Origin: DATBAK01 sp038240075
GTDB taxonomy: Bacteria > Actinomycetota > Acidimicrobiia > IMCC26256 > PALSA-610
Assembly: GCA_038240075.1 (NCBI GenBank)
Contig: JBBSEC010000093.1
Span: 1-17,688 of the forward strand
Direction of reading: 5' to 3'
Length of the DNA stretch: 17,688 nucleotides
The first letter of the stretch is position 1, and every line of letters begins with the position of its first letter. Shown here in pieces: positions 7,906 to 14,978 of this stretch. The notes beneath the pieces are model-generated. The model was not told where the DNA came from and did not search any database. It saw only the letters and a program-made list of their open reading frames with translations. A program made the position numbers and the translations under genes.

Positions 7906-8618
7906 TACGCAGGCCTCCGGTCGTGCGCGATCTCGGCGTCGCTGCGCCGCAGGTACATCGGTACCACGTCGGCAGCCGACGCGAAATCTTCGCGCTCGAA
8001 CCGGCTCGCCCCGAGATCGACGAGGGCCGCCAGGCTGGGAGCCGCGAACCCGGGACCCGCGACCTCACACAGCTCGTTGAGCTCGAAATCCTCGCGGAAC
8101 CGCAGGGCGCCGTCGCCAGCCACCACGACGTTCTCACCGGCCGCGTCGATCTCCACGAGCAGGTCGCGCGGCGTCGCCAGCTCGTACTCCGAGTCCCGCT
8201 GCAACCCGCCCGGTACCGGCCGGTACCGCGCGTAGTAGAGCTCGTTGCGCCGCGCGTCGAGGGCCGGGATCACCACGCGGCCCGTCGCGTGGCGCAGCGG
8301 GTACGCGACGAGGTCGAGGCTCGGAACCGGGATCACGGGGATGCGGAGCGCCTGGGCCATCACCTTCGCGGTGGTGACTCCGACGCGCAGACCGGTGAAC
8401 ATCCCCGGCCCGATCGCAACCGCAATGCCGGAGAGCTGGCGCAGAGGAAGCTCTGCGGTGCGCACGAGGTGCTCGATGGCCGGCACGAGCTGCTCTGCAT
8501 GCTTCGGGGGGCCGTCGGAAGCCGCGCCGCCGAGCTCCATCGACGCGACCACGCCGAGCTGTGAGCCGAACGCGACCCCGACGCGACGCGTCGACGTGTC
8601 GATGGCCAGGAGGAGCAC
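7905..8618 (-). CDS. tsaB: t6A biosynthesis scaffold protein TsaB
   Basis: The 237-aa protein is a TsaB/YeaZ member of the ASKHA fold. It heterodimerises with TsaD and is needed for threonylcarbamoylation of tRNA A37. The N-terminus LLLAIDTSTRRVGVAFG is the family hallmark. The segment AVAIGPGMFTGLRVGVTTAKVMA corresponds to the conserved GPGSFTGLR region, and PALDARRNELYYARY is also typical. It lacks the metal-binding histidines of TsaD, as expected. The start is GTG at 8618, one base after the tsaE stop. The downstream stop overlaps the rimI start. The tight packing with tsaE, rimI and tsaD indicates one operon. Confidence 0.95.
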   Translation of the reverse strand: MLLLAIDTSTRRVGVAFGSQLGVVASMELGGAASDGPPKHAEQLVPAIEHLVRTAELPLRQLSGIAVAIGPGMFTGLRVGVTTAKVMAQALRIPVIPVPSLDLVAYPLRHATGRVVIPALDARRNELYYARYRPVPGGLQRDSEYELATPRDLLVEIDAAGENVVVAGDGALRFREDFELNELCEVAGPGFAAPSLAALVDLGASRFEREDFASAADVVPMYLRRSDAEIAHDRRPA

Positions 8619-8619
8619 G

Positions 8620-9138
8620 TCAGCGCGCTCCGGGGACGTCGGTTGCGTTGATCGCGTCGATACCGCCGAGCGCGCTCGCGATCTGCGCCTCCAACGACGC
8701 GCTCCGGGCCGAGCCTTCGGCCGTCACGTCGATCACGCGCGCGTCGTCCTCGTCGGCGTCGTCTCCCGGGTGCAGGCGCACGACAACCCGATCACCGGGT
8801 AGCACCGGCGAGACGAGATCGCCCCATTCGACGAGCACGACGCGCGTGCCGTCGAAGATCTCTTCGAGGCCGAGATCGTGCAATTCCTGCACGCGGTCGA
8901 GGCGGTACACGTCGACGTGCGCGACCGGAACGCGGCCTTCGTACTCCCGCACGATCGCGAAGGTGGGGCTGACGACAGGCCCGGTGACGCCGAGGGCCGC
9001 GGCGATGCCCTGCGCCAGCGTCGTCTTCCCACTTCCGAGATCACCGCTCAGCACGACGACGTCGCCGGGAACGAGGCACGACGCGATCGCGGCGCCGACG
9101 GCTCGCGTCGCGCCGGCCGACGCGGTCCGGACGATCAC
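8620..9138 (-). CDS. tsaE: t6A biosynthesis ATPase TsaE
   Basis: The 172-aa protein carries the Walker A motif GDLGSGKTT at 32-40, then SPTFAIVREY (57-66), HVDVYRL (74-80) and VEWGDLV (103-109), all in family order. TsaE is the ATPase that resets the TsaB-TsaD complex during t6A formation. A C-terminal stretch of about 40 residues after LHPGDDADEDD is acidic and weakly conserved. The GTG start at 9138 overlaps the stop of the upstream glycosylase gene as GTGA. A longer open frame to 9468 extends across that gene in another frame and was not used. One base separates its stop from the tsaB start. Confidence 0.95.
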   Translation of the reverse strand: MIVRTASAGATRAVGAAIASCLVPGDVVVLSGDLGSGKTTLAQGIAAALGVTGPVVSPTFAIVREYEGRVPVAHVDVYRLDRVQELHDLGLEEIFDGTRVVLVEWGDLVSPVLPGDRVVVRLHPGDDADEDDARVIDVTAEGSARSASLEAQIASALGGIDAINATDVPGAR

Positions 9139-9761
9139 CCGCGGCCCACGGTCGCCGAGCCGTCGAGCAGTCGCTTCACCCTGACGAAATCGGCGCGCGT
9201 CTCCGCCAGCGGCTTGCCTCCGCCGCGCAGCACCGCCGACGGATGCAGCGTCGGCACCACCACCGCCTTCACGCCGGCCCGCTCGAACGGAAACTCCTCG
9301 CCGCGCAGGCGCGTGATGCCGAGTTTCGTGTCGAGCAGCAACTTGGTCGCGAAGTTGCCGAGCGTCATCACGACCGCGGGCACGATCAGCTCGAGCTGGC
9401 GATCGAGCCACGGGCTGCACGCTTCGATCTCTCCCGGCAGCGGATCGCGGTTCCCGGGCGGGCGGCACTTCACCACGTTGGCGATGTAGACGTCGGCGCG
9501 AGTGAGGCCGATGCCTTCGATCAGCTGCGTGAGCAGCTTCCCCGCGCGGCCGACGAACGGCTCGCCCTGGAGGTCCTCCTGCTGGCCCGGGCCTTCACCG
9601 ATGAACATCAGCTGCGCCGTCGGTGACCCGACACCGAAGACCACCTGTGTCCGCGTCGCCGCGAGCGGGCACAACGTGCACCCACTCGCAGCAGTGGCCA
9701 CCGCCGTGAGGGTGTGGCCGGCCGTGAACGCCGGATGTGAGGAGTGCGGCTCTACGGTCAC
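9135..9761 (-). CDS. Family 4 uracil-DNA glycosylase (4Fe-4S type)
   Basis: The 208-aa protein removes uracil from DNA to begin base-excision repair. Four cysteines are placed as in the iron-sulfur family: Cys28 and Cys31 (CTLCPLA), Cys99 (VKCRPPGNRDP) and Cys115 (EIEACSPWL). The active-site motif GEGPGQQEDLQGEPFVGRAG differs from the common GEAPG only by Ala to Gly. The uracil-contact motif near the C-terminus is TLHPSAVLR. The GTG at 9761 is preceded by GGAGG at 9765-9769 only 3 nt away, a short spacing; a TTG at 9827 is an alternative but would overlap the upstream gene's end. It overlaps tsaE by 4 nt. A 40-nt gap separates it from the hydrolase gene upstream. Confidence 0.94.
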   Translation of the reverse strand: MTVEPHSSHPAFTAGHTLTAVATAASGCTLCPLAATRTQVVFGVGSPTAQLMFIGEGPGQQEDLQGEPFVGRAGKLLTQLIEGIGLTRADVYIANVVKCRPPGNRDPLPGEIEACSPWLDRQLELIVPAVVMTLGNFATKLLLDTKLGITRLRGEEFPFERAGVKAVVVPTLHPSAVLRGGGKPLAETRADFVRVKRLLDGSATVGRG

Positions 9762-9801
9762 GATCCTCCCCCGTGCGGCGAGCGATGGTAGGAGGGCGAC
9801 G

Positions 9802-10812
9802 TTAGAAGGGCGACCGGCGACCGGCAACGACGGCGTCGCGGATCGCGGTCTCGGTGGCGTCGGCGGCGGCGATACGGATCCGGTCGAGCAAGGGATCCTC
9901 GGTGCTCGCGCCGGTCTCGGTCATCCCGGCGGCGGTCTCGGTCATCCCGGCGGCGGTCTCGGTCATCCCGGCGGCGGTCTCGGTCATCCCGGCGGCGGTC
10001 ACACGGGCATCCCTCGTGCCGGTCGCGAGCGCGATGGCGAGATCACCGTCGAAGCGGGTGTGCGCCGGTCGGATCGCGCGAGCGAGGCCGTCGTGGGCAC
10101 TCTGCGCAACCAGCAGGCACCCGACCTTGTCGAGCTTCGCGTCGGTGGCGACGACGATCAGCGTGGTGTTGGCGCGTTCGTCGTCGCCGAAGACACCCGA
10201 TGGGAACGCCTCGCCGGTGCCGGGTGCACGCGTGCCCGCGAGCACGGTGCCGTCGGGACCGACGACATCGCCGACCGCGTTCACGACCGCGAACGCGACG
10301 ACGTGAGCGACCCCGTTCACGTCGTCGACTTCGATCTCCGCGACACCGAACCCGCCGGCCGTCGCGTGCTCCCGCCCGCGCCACTTGCCGACCGTCGCGC
10401 TGCGTGCCGCCCCGACGCGTCCTCGCTCCAATGGTGCCGCGGCCAGCGCCGCGACGGCGGCCGCGTAGCCCTCGTCGGGCCCGGGAACCGCGCCACCAGA
10501 CTCGACGAGGTCGAAGATCGCCGCCGCGGGCACGATCGGAACCACGCCGCCGGCCGTCGCGTAACCCTGCCCCCGCTCGGCGAGAAACCGCATCACGCCG
10601 TCGGCCGCAGCCAAGCCGAACGCGGAGCCACCGGTGAGAACAACGGCGTCGACGCGCGCAACCGTGCGCGTCGGGTCGAGCAGTGCGAACTCGCGGGTCG
10701 CGGGCGCGCCGCCGCGTACCTCGCCCGAGCCGATCGTGCCCGCCGGTGTGACGATCACCGTCACGCCGGTCGCGTCGCCGGTCCAGTGCCCGACTCTGAG
10801 CCCCTCGATCAA
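9802..10812 (-). CDS. P1-family (DmpA/NylC-like) self-processing hydrolase
   Basis: The 336-aa protein belongs to the P1/S58 aminopeptidase family of N-terminal-nucleophile hydrolases. DmpA-type enzymes release N-terminal residues, and NylC splits nylon oligomers. Family signs are VGHWTGDATGVTVI at the N-terminus, VLTGGSAFGLAAADGV (58-73), VGKWRGREH, and the processing site DDERANTTLIVV, where Asn215-Thr216 matches the Asn-Thr cleavage and Thr nucleophile of NylC. Substrate is unknown. Residues 273-300 are four exact AAGMTET repeats that precede the last helix, probably an expanded loop. The TTG at 10812, two bases past the upstream hydrolase's coupled stop region (4-nt gap), is chosen because homology begins there; there is no clear ribosome-binding site, and the frame's extension to 10956 is antisense-like coding of the neighbour. 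It lies in a run of cell-envelope and repair genes. Confidence 0.9.
   Translation of the reverse strand: MIEGLRVGHWTGDATGVTVIVTPAGTIGSGEVRGGAPATREFALLDPTRTVARVDAVVLTGGSAFGLAAADGVMRFLAERGQGYATAGGVVPIVPAAAIFDLVESGGAVPGPDEGYAAAVAALAAAPLERGRVGAARSATVGKWRGREHATAGGFGVAEIEVDDVNGVAHVVAFAVVNAVGDVVGPDGTVLAGTRAPGTGEAFPSGVFGDDERANTTLIVVATDAKLDKVGCLLVAQSAHDGLARAIRPAHTRFDGDLAIALATGTRDARVTAAGMTETAAGMTETAAGMTETAAGMTETGASTEDPLLDRIRIAAADATETAIRDAVVAGRRSPF
9913..9996 (-). repeat. Four perfect 21-bp tandem repeats inside the P1-family hydrolase gene
   Basis: The 21-bp unit starting GGTCTCGGTCATCCC occurs four times without mismatch at 9913, 9934, 9955 and 9976. It encodes AAGMTET four times (residues 273-300). 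Because the unit is a multiple of three, copy-number change would lengthen or shorten the protein without a frameshift. Perfect identity at the DNA level points to recent slippage expansion. Confidence 0.95.
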
Positions 10813-10816
10813 CGGC

Positions 10817-11830
10817 TCAACCGTGCGCGGCAGACGGCTTCGCCGCGGCGACCGCGCCGACCTCACGCGCAAACTCGGTGATGAGCTGGTCGACCAGCTC
10901 GGTGCGCTCGAGCATGAGCATGTGCCCACCACCGGTGACGATCTCCAGACGCGCACCGGGGATCAGCGACGCTAACCGCCGCGCTTCGGCCGGAGGTGTG
11001 ATCACGTCCGCGCTGCCGCCGATCACGAGCGTGGGGATACGGACCTTCGGGAGCCGGGCCGTGAAGTCGAGCCCGAGCAGCGAGCGCGGCGACTCGCGGC
11101 GCGTATCGGCCGCGCACTCGAGCATCATCCGGCGCACGAGCTCGACATGGCTCGGCCTCGGATCGCGACCGAAGCCGAGCCGCGCGAGGACGAAGCCGAC
11201 GTTGGGCGACGCCCACAGCCGGGTCGAATCGGGCGCCAGCTGACCGAGGCGGTCGACGAAGGTGCGGACACCCTTCGCCCGCGCGCCCGACAGCGGCACG
11301 CGCGCGAGCGTCGAGAGCAGCACCACACCCTTCACGCGTTCCGCCGCGACCTCCGGATGGCGCAGCAGGAACGACTGCACCGCGATGCCACCCATCGAGT
11401 GACCGACGAGCACCGCGTCGCGCAGATCGAGCCGCTCCACGACGCTGCGGATGTCGTCGCCGAGATTGTCGATCGAGAACCCGCTGTCGCCGAGGGTGGA
11501 GCTGCCGTGACCGCGGTGGTCGAACGCGACGACTCGGAACCCCGCGGCGGGCAGCGTCTCGAGCTGGCGGATCCAGGTGCGCACCGAGAGGGTGACACCG
11601 TGCGACAGCACGATCGGCGCGCCGGTTCCGGCGGTGACGACGTGGATCGTGCCGCCGTCGTGACTCGGAATCGTCGTCGATTCGGAGATGGGCGCGTCGA
11701 GCACGTGCGACGCGTGTCCGTCGGGCCGTTTGCGGAGCCGCTTCGCGACGACGCGCGGCACACCGAACGCGAGGCCGGCGACACCCGCGGCCGCACCGAC
11801 CGCGATCCCGGCCCGGCGTCCGCGACTCAC
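10817..11830 (-). CDS. Alpha/beta hydrolase with N-terminal membrane anchor
   Basis: The 337-aa protein has a complete alpha/beta-hydrolase triad. The nucleophile is Ser145 in GHSMGG, the acid is probably Asp275 in GGSADVITPP, and the base His303 in GGGHMLML. The oxyanion-side motif is SHGVTLSVRTW, and FDHRGHGSS is typical. Residues 8-27 are hydrophobic and glycine/alanine-rich after a basic start (SRGRR), which suggests a membrane anchor or uncleaved signal. The substrate is unknown. Lipases and esterases of this type are often placed beside alr in actinobacteria. The GTG at 11830 has GAGG 5 nt upstream (11836-11839). An alternative start at 11863 adds 11 residues and overlaps alr by 26 nt. 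The stop is 4 nt before the P1-family hydrolase start. Confidence 0.9.
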   Translation of the reverse strand: MSRGRRAGIAVGAAAGVAGLAFGVPRVVAKRLRKRPDGHASHVLDAPISESTTIPSHDGGTIHVVTAGTGAPIVLSHGVTLSVRTWIRQLETLPAAGFRVVAFDHRGHGSSTLGDSGFSIDNLGDDIRSVVERLDLRDAVLVGHSMGGIAVQSFLLRHPEVAAERVKGVVLLSTLARVPLSGARAKGVRTFVDRLGQLAPDSTRLWASPNVGFVLARLGFGRDPRPSHVELVRRMMLECAADTRRESPRSLLGLDFTARLPKVRIPTLVIGGSADVITPPAEARRLASLIPGARLEIVTGGGHMLMLERTELVDQLITEFAREVGAVAAAKPSAAHG

Positions 11831-11837
11831 TGTTGCC

Positions 11838-12959
11838 TCATTGCACGGCCCGCCGTGGCACACGCGGACCGATGTTGCAGACGATCTCGTACGGAATCGT
11901 GCCCAGCAATGCGGCCCATTCGGCCGCAGTCACCGTCTCGGCGCCCTGGCGGCCGATGAGCACGACCTCCTCGCCCACCTCGATCTCGTCGTCACCCATG
12001 TCGACCATCAACTGGTCCATCGTCACGGTGCCGGCGATCGGTCGGCGGCGGCCACGCACCAGTACCTGCCCTCCCGCTTCCGCGAGGTTGCGGGGCACGC
12101 CGTCGCCGTAGCCGATCGGCACGGTTGCGATGTTGACCGGTCGCTCGACGCGGTATCGCAGGCCGTAGGAGATCGCGGCGTCGGCCGGCAGCCGCTTGAC
12201 GAACGACACGCGCGCCTTCACCGAGAGCACCGGCTGCAGCTCCGCGAGCGACGCGAGCTCCGGAGCCGGCGGAATGCCGAAGATTCCGATTCCGGGTCGG
12301 ACGAGGTCGTAGCGCGCGGCCGCGAACGCCAGCGCGCCGGCGGTGTTCGCGGCGTGGACGATCGAGGGATGTTCGCCGCGCGCGGAGAGGCGCGCCCGCA
12401 CGCCGTCGAAGCGGGCGAGCTGCTCGGCCGTGTACGGGTTGTCGGGCTCGTCGGCGACCGCGAGATGCGTCCAGAGCCCCTCGAAGCGCAGCTCGCGATG
12501 CGCATCGATGAGCTCGGCGAGCGCGTCGGCGGCTTCCGGCGCGGCACCGACGCGGTGCATCCCGGTGTCGATCTTGAGGTGCACCGACAGCGGACGCGCG
12601 TCGGCGGCGACGACCGCTTTCGCGAGCGCCTCGATCCCCGCGGCGGTGTAGACGGCCGGCGTGAGCTGCGCCTCGACCACGGTGGCCGCGGCCGAGGGTA
12701 CGGGCTCCGACAACACGAGGATCGGCGCGTCGATGCCGGCCTCGCGCAGCTCCACCCCTTCCTCCACGAGCGCAACGCCGAGCATCGCGGCACCGGCCTC
12801 GACCGCGGCGCGCCCCGTCGCGACGGCACCGTGGCCGTAGCCGTCGGCCTTCACGACGGCGAGCACCCGCGCGGGCGCGACGATCCGGCGCAGCTCCGCG
12901 ACGTTGTCACGGAGCGCTGCGAGATCGACCTCCGCCCACACGGGGCGCAACGCGGTCAT
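11838..12959 (-). CDS. alr: Alanine racemase
   Basis: Alr interconverts L- and D-alanine with pyridoxal phosphate, supplying D-alanine for peptidoglycan. The 373-aa protein has the usual length. Lys37 in VVKADGYGHG forms the internal aldimine, and Tyr265 in ISYGLRYR is the second catalytic base, at the same residue number as in the well-studied Geobacillus enzyme. The phosphate-binding and barrel segments HLKIDTGMHRVG, ANTAGAL, VRPGIGIFG and VPIGYGDG are all present. The C-terminal beta domain includes GTVTMDQLMVDMG. The ATG at 12959 is 5 nt after the upstream CBS gene's stop. Its own stop lies 7 nt before the GTG start of the downstream hydrolase. It sits in the same run as GlmS, another cell-wall precursor enzyme. 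Confidence 0.97.
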   Translation of the reverse strand: MTALRPVWAEVDLAALRDNVAELRRIVAPARVLAVVKADGYGHGAVATGRAAVEAGAAMLGVALVEEGVELREAGIDAPILVLSEPVPSAAATVVEAQLTPAVYTAAGIEALAKAVVAADARPLSVHLKIDTGMHRVGAAPEAADALAELIDAHRELRFEGLWTHLAVADEPDNPYTAEQLARFDGVRARLSARGEHPSIVHAANTAGALAFAAARYDLVRPGIGIFGIPPAPELASLAELQPVLSVKARVSFVKRLPADAAISYGLRYRVERPVNIATVPIGYGDGVPRNLAEAGGQVLVRGRRRPIAGTVTMDQLMVDMGDDEIEVGEEVVLIGRQGAETVTAAEWAALLGTIPYEIVCNIGPRVPRRAVQ

Positions 12960-12964
12960 CGCGG

Positions 12965-13432
12965 CTAGGTCGTCCGGGCGATGAACCGGACGATGTCGGA
13001 GCGGGCGACGAGGCCCACGACCTTCCCGTCGTCGACGACGGGGACGTGGGTGACATCACCTTCGTGCATGAGGGTCGCCACGTCCTCCATGCTCGCGGCG
13101 GAGGTGACGGTGTGCGGGTGATCGTCCATGACCTCCCCGACCGTCGAGCCCGCGAACTTGTGCAGCTCGTGCTCGAAGCGGCGCATGCTCCCCGGTACCG
13201 GCACCGACGTGCCCAGGAGCATGAGGTAGGTCGGCACGTGCACGCGCGCCTCGGATGCGATGAGGTCCTCGTCGCGGAGGAGGCCGACGAAGTTGCCGTC
13301 GGCGTCGACGACCGGCATGGCGCCGTAGCGGCCGGCCGCGAGCGCGTCGGCGGCCTCGGCGATCGGCTGGTCGGGACGCAGCGTTGCAACCTCGCGGGTC
13401 ATGACATCGCCAACGCTGGTGGTGCTGGGCAT
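12965..13432 (-). CDS. Two-CBS-domain protein
   Basis: The 155-aa protein consists of two CBS motifs. The first is at about 6-60 (VGDVMTREVATLRPDQP ... MPVVDADGNFVGLLRDEDLI) and the second at about 97-153 (VGEVMDDHPHTVTSAAS ... VPVVDDGKVVGLVARSDI). The linker of about 35 residues contains HVPTYLMLLG and RRFEHELHKFAG, a segment seen in other stand-alone CBS pairs. CBS pairs usually bind adenosyl nucleotides and act as sensors, but the ligand and partner here are unknown. The ATG at 13432 follows the nnr stop by two bases (TGAGTATG), so translation is coupled. A longer frame reaching 14284 overlaps nnr out of phase and was rejected. It is followed by alr after 5 nt. Confidence 0.92.
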   Translation of the reverse strand: MPSTTSVGDVMTREVATLRPDQPIAEAADALAAGRYGAMPVVDADGNFVGLLRDEDLIASEARVHVPTYLMLLGTSVPVPGSMRRFEHELHKFAGSTVGEVMDDHPHTVTSAASMEDVATLMHEGDVTHVPVVDDGKVVGLVARSDIVRFIARTT

Positions 13433-13434
13433 AC

Positions 13435-14964
13435 TCAGTCCTCGCTCGGGTCGGAAAGCATTCTCAGCGTACGAGGTAGGGCATCGATCAGGTCGCCGGC
13501 GACGAGACCGGGCGCGGTACCGGCCACCTCGGCCGCCCGGCCGTGGATCCAGGCCGCGGCGGCGGCCGCTTCGAAGGGCGGCGCGCCCCGGGCGAGCAGG
13601 GCCGCGACGATGCCGGTGAGCACGTCGCCGGTACCAGCCGTCGCCAACGCTGCGCTCCCGGTGGGGTTGATCGCAGCGCGGCCGTCGGGCTCCGCCACCA
13701 CCGTGGCGGGGCCCTTCAGCAGAACAACCGCGCGGAGCTTGTTCGCGAGCTCCCGTGCCGCGTCGATGCGGTTCTCGCCAACGGGGTGCCCGGCGAGGCG
13801 TTCGTACTCGCCCTCGTGCGGCGTGATCACGGCCATCGGGCGTCGTTCGCGATTGGGCTCCATCTCTTCGTCGTCGAGGTAGTCGAGGTCGTGGCGCCGG
13901 GCGAACGGAGCGAGATCGTCGGCGAGCACGGTCAGCGCGTCCGCGTCGATCACCACGGGGATCGGCGCTTCCGCGACCAGGCGCGCCACGGCCGCGGCGG
14001 TCTCCGGAGCGCGACCGAGGCCGGGCCCGATGGCGAGCGCCTTGAACCGCGCGACGTAGGCGCCGAGCAAGTTGTCGGCGGCGGCCGACTCGAGCGCGCC
14101 GTCGTTCGTGGCCGGCATCGCGCGCGCGACCACCTCTCCGCCTCCCACGCGCGCCGCGGCGTCGCTGCCCGGCACCGCGGCGACGACCATTCCCGAGCCG
14201 GCGCGCAGCGCCGCGCGCGCCGACATTCCCGGCGCCCCGATCATGCCGGCCGATCCGCCGACAACGAGCACGGCGGCGCGCCACTTGTGCTCGTCGGGCG
14301 CGCGCGCACCGAGGGCGGCACGCGCGTCGTCGGCTGTCGTCTCAGAGATTCCGAATGGCATGCGTGCCGACGGCGAGTAGGCGTTCCAGCCACCCGCGAT
14401 CCGCACCCCGATGTCGACGACCTCCACCGCACCGGCGTGCGACCGCCCCGGCTCGAACAGCAAGCCGGGCTTCAGGTACGCGAAGCACACCGTCGTGTGC
14501 GCGTGCACCACCGGACCGTGGACCGCGCCGGTGAGCCCGTCGACTCCCGAGGGGATGTCGACTGCGAGCACCACGCGCACCGGCGCGACCGCGTCGGCGA
14601 GCCAGGCCGCGTCATCGCTCAGCGCGCCGCGGAAGCCGGTGCCGAACATCGCGTCGACGAACAGGTCGGCGCGCGCGATGTCGCGCGCGGCCGCGTCGTG
14701 ATCGAAACGGTCGGCGATCGCGAACTCGGCGACCCCCACACCCCAGCCGCGCAGCACGCGCGCGGCGACGCGTCCGTCGGCGCCGTTGTTTCCCTTGCCG
14801 TACGCGACCACGACCCGACGTCCGTAGGTTCCGCCCAGCAGCCGCCGGGCCTGCCACGCAACCGCGGTGCCGGCCCGCTCGACCAGCTCGGCCTCCGGCG
14901 TGCCGGCCTCGATCGTCGCCCGATCGAGCTCCCCCATCTCGTTGGGGGTGACGACGAGTCGCAT
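13435..14964 (-). CDS. nnr: Bifunctional NAD(P)H-hydrate epimerase / ADP-dependent dehydratase
   Basis: This 509-aa fusion repairs hydrated NAD(P)H. The N-terminal NnrE domain (about 1-215) epimerises NAD(P)HX and shows GKGNNGADG at 56-64, DAMFGTGFRG and DIPSGVDG. The C-terminal NnrD domain (about 225-505), of the ribokinase-like fold, dehydrates the S form and shows GGSAGMIGAPGM, IGPGLGR, VIDADALTVL, TPHEGEYERLAG and GTGDVLTG (444-451), whose Asp447 is the likely catalytic base. An acidic insert (DYLDDEEMEPN) lies just before the TPHEGE motif. The ATG at 14964 begins the usual family N-terminus and is 14 nt after the glmS stop. Placement next to glmS and alr is common in actinobacteria. Confidence 0.95.
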   Translation of the reverse strand: MRLVVTPNEMGELDRATIEAGTPEAELVERAGTAVAWQARRLLGGTYGRRVVVAYGKGNNGADGRVAARVLRGWGVGVAEFAIADRFDHDAAARDIARADLFVDAMFGTGFRGALSDDAAWLADAVAPVRVVLAVDIPSGVDGLTGAVHGPVVHAHTTVCFAYLKPGLLFEPGRSHAGAVEVVDIGVRIAGGWNAYSPSARMPFGISETTADDARAALGARAPDEHKWRAAVLVVGGSAGMIGAPGMSARAALRAGSGMVVAAVPGSDAAARVGGGEVVARAMPATNDGALESAAADNLLGAYVARFKALAIGPGLGRAPETAAAVARLVAEAPIPVVIDADALTVLADDLAPFARRHDLDYLDDEEMEPNRERRPMAVITPHEGEYERLAGHPVGENRIDAARELANKLRAVVLLKGPATVVAEPDGRAAINPTGSAALATAGTGDVLTGIVAALLARGAPPFEAAAAAAWIHGRAAEVAGTAPGLVAGDLIDALPRTLRMLSDPSED

Positions 14965-14978
14965 GCGCGGCGCGGGCC

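Noticed and set aside
9789..9814. Short 12-bp near-duplication around the P1-family hydrolase stop (offset 14 bp)
   Set aside because: It has one mismatch, is very short, and is likely chance or minor slippage with no evident role.
13435..14284. N-terminal extension of the CBS protein (439 residues)
   Set aside because: It overlaps nnr out of phase and consists of Arg/Gly/Ala-rich shadow sequence; the ATG at 13432 fits the CBS domain start.
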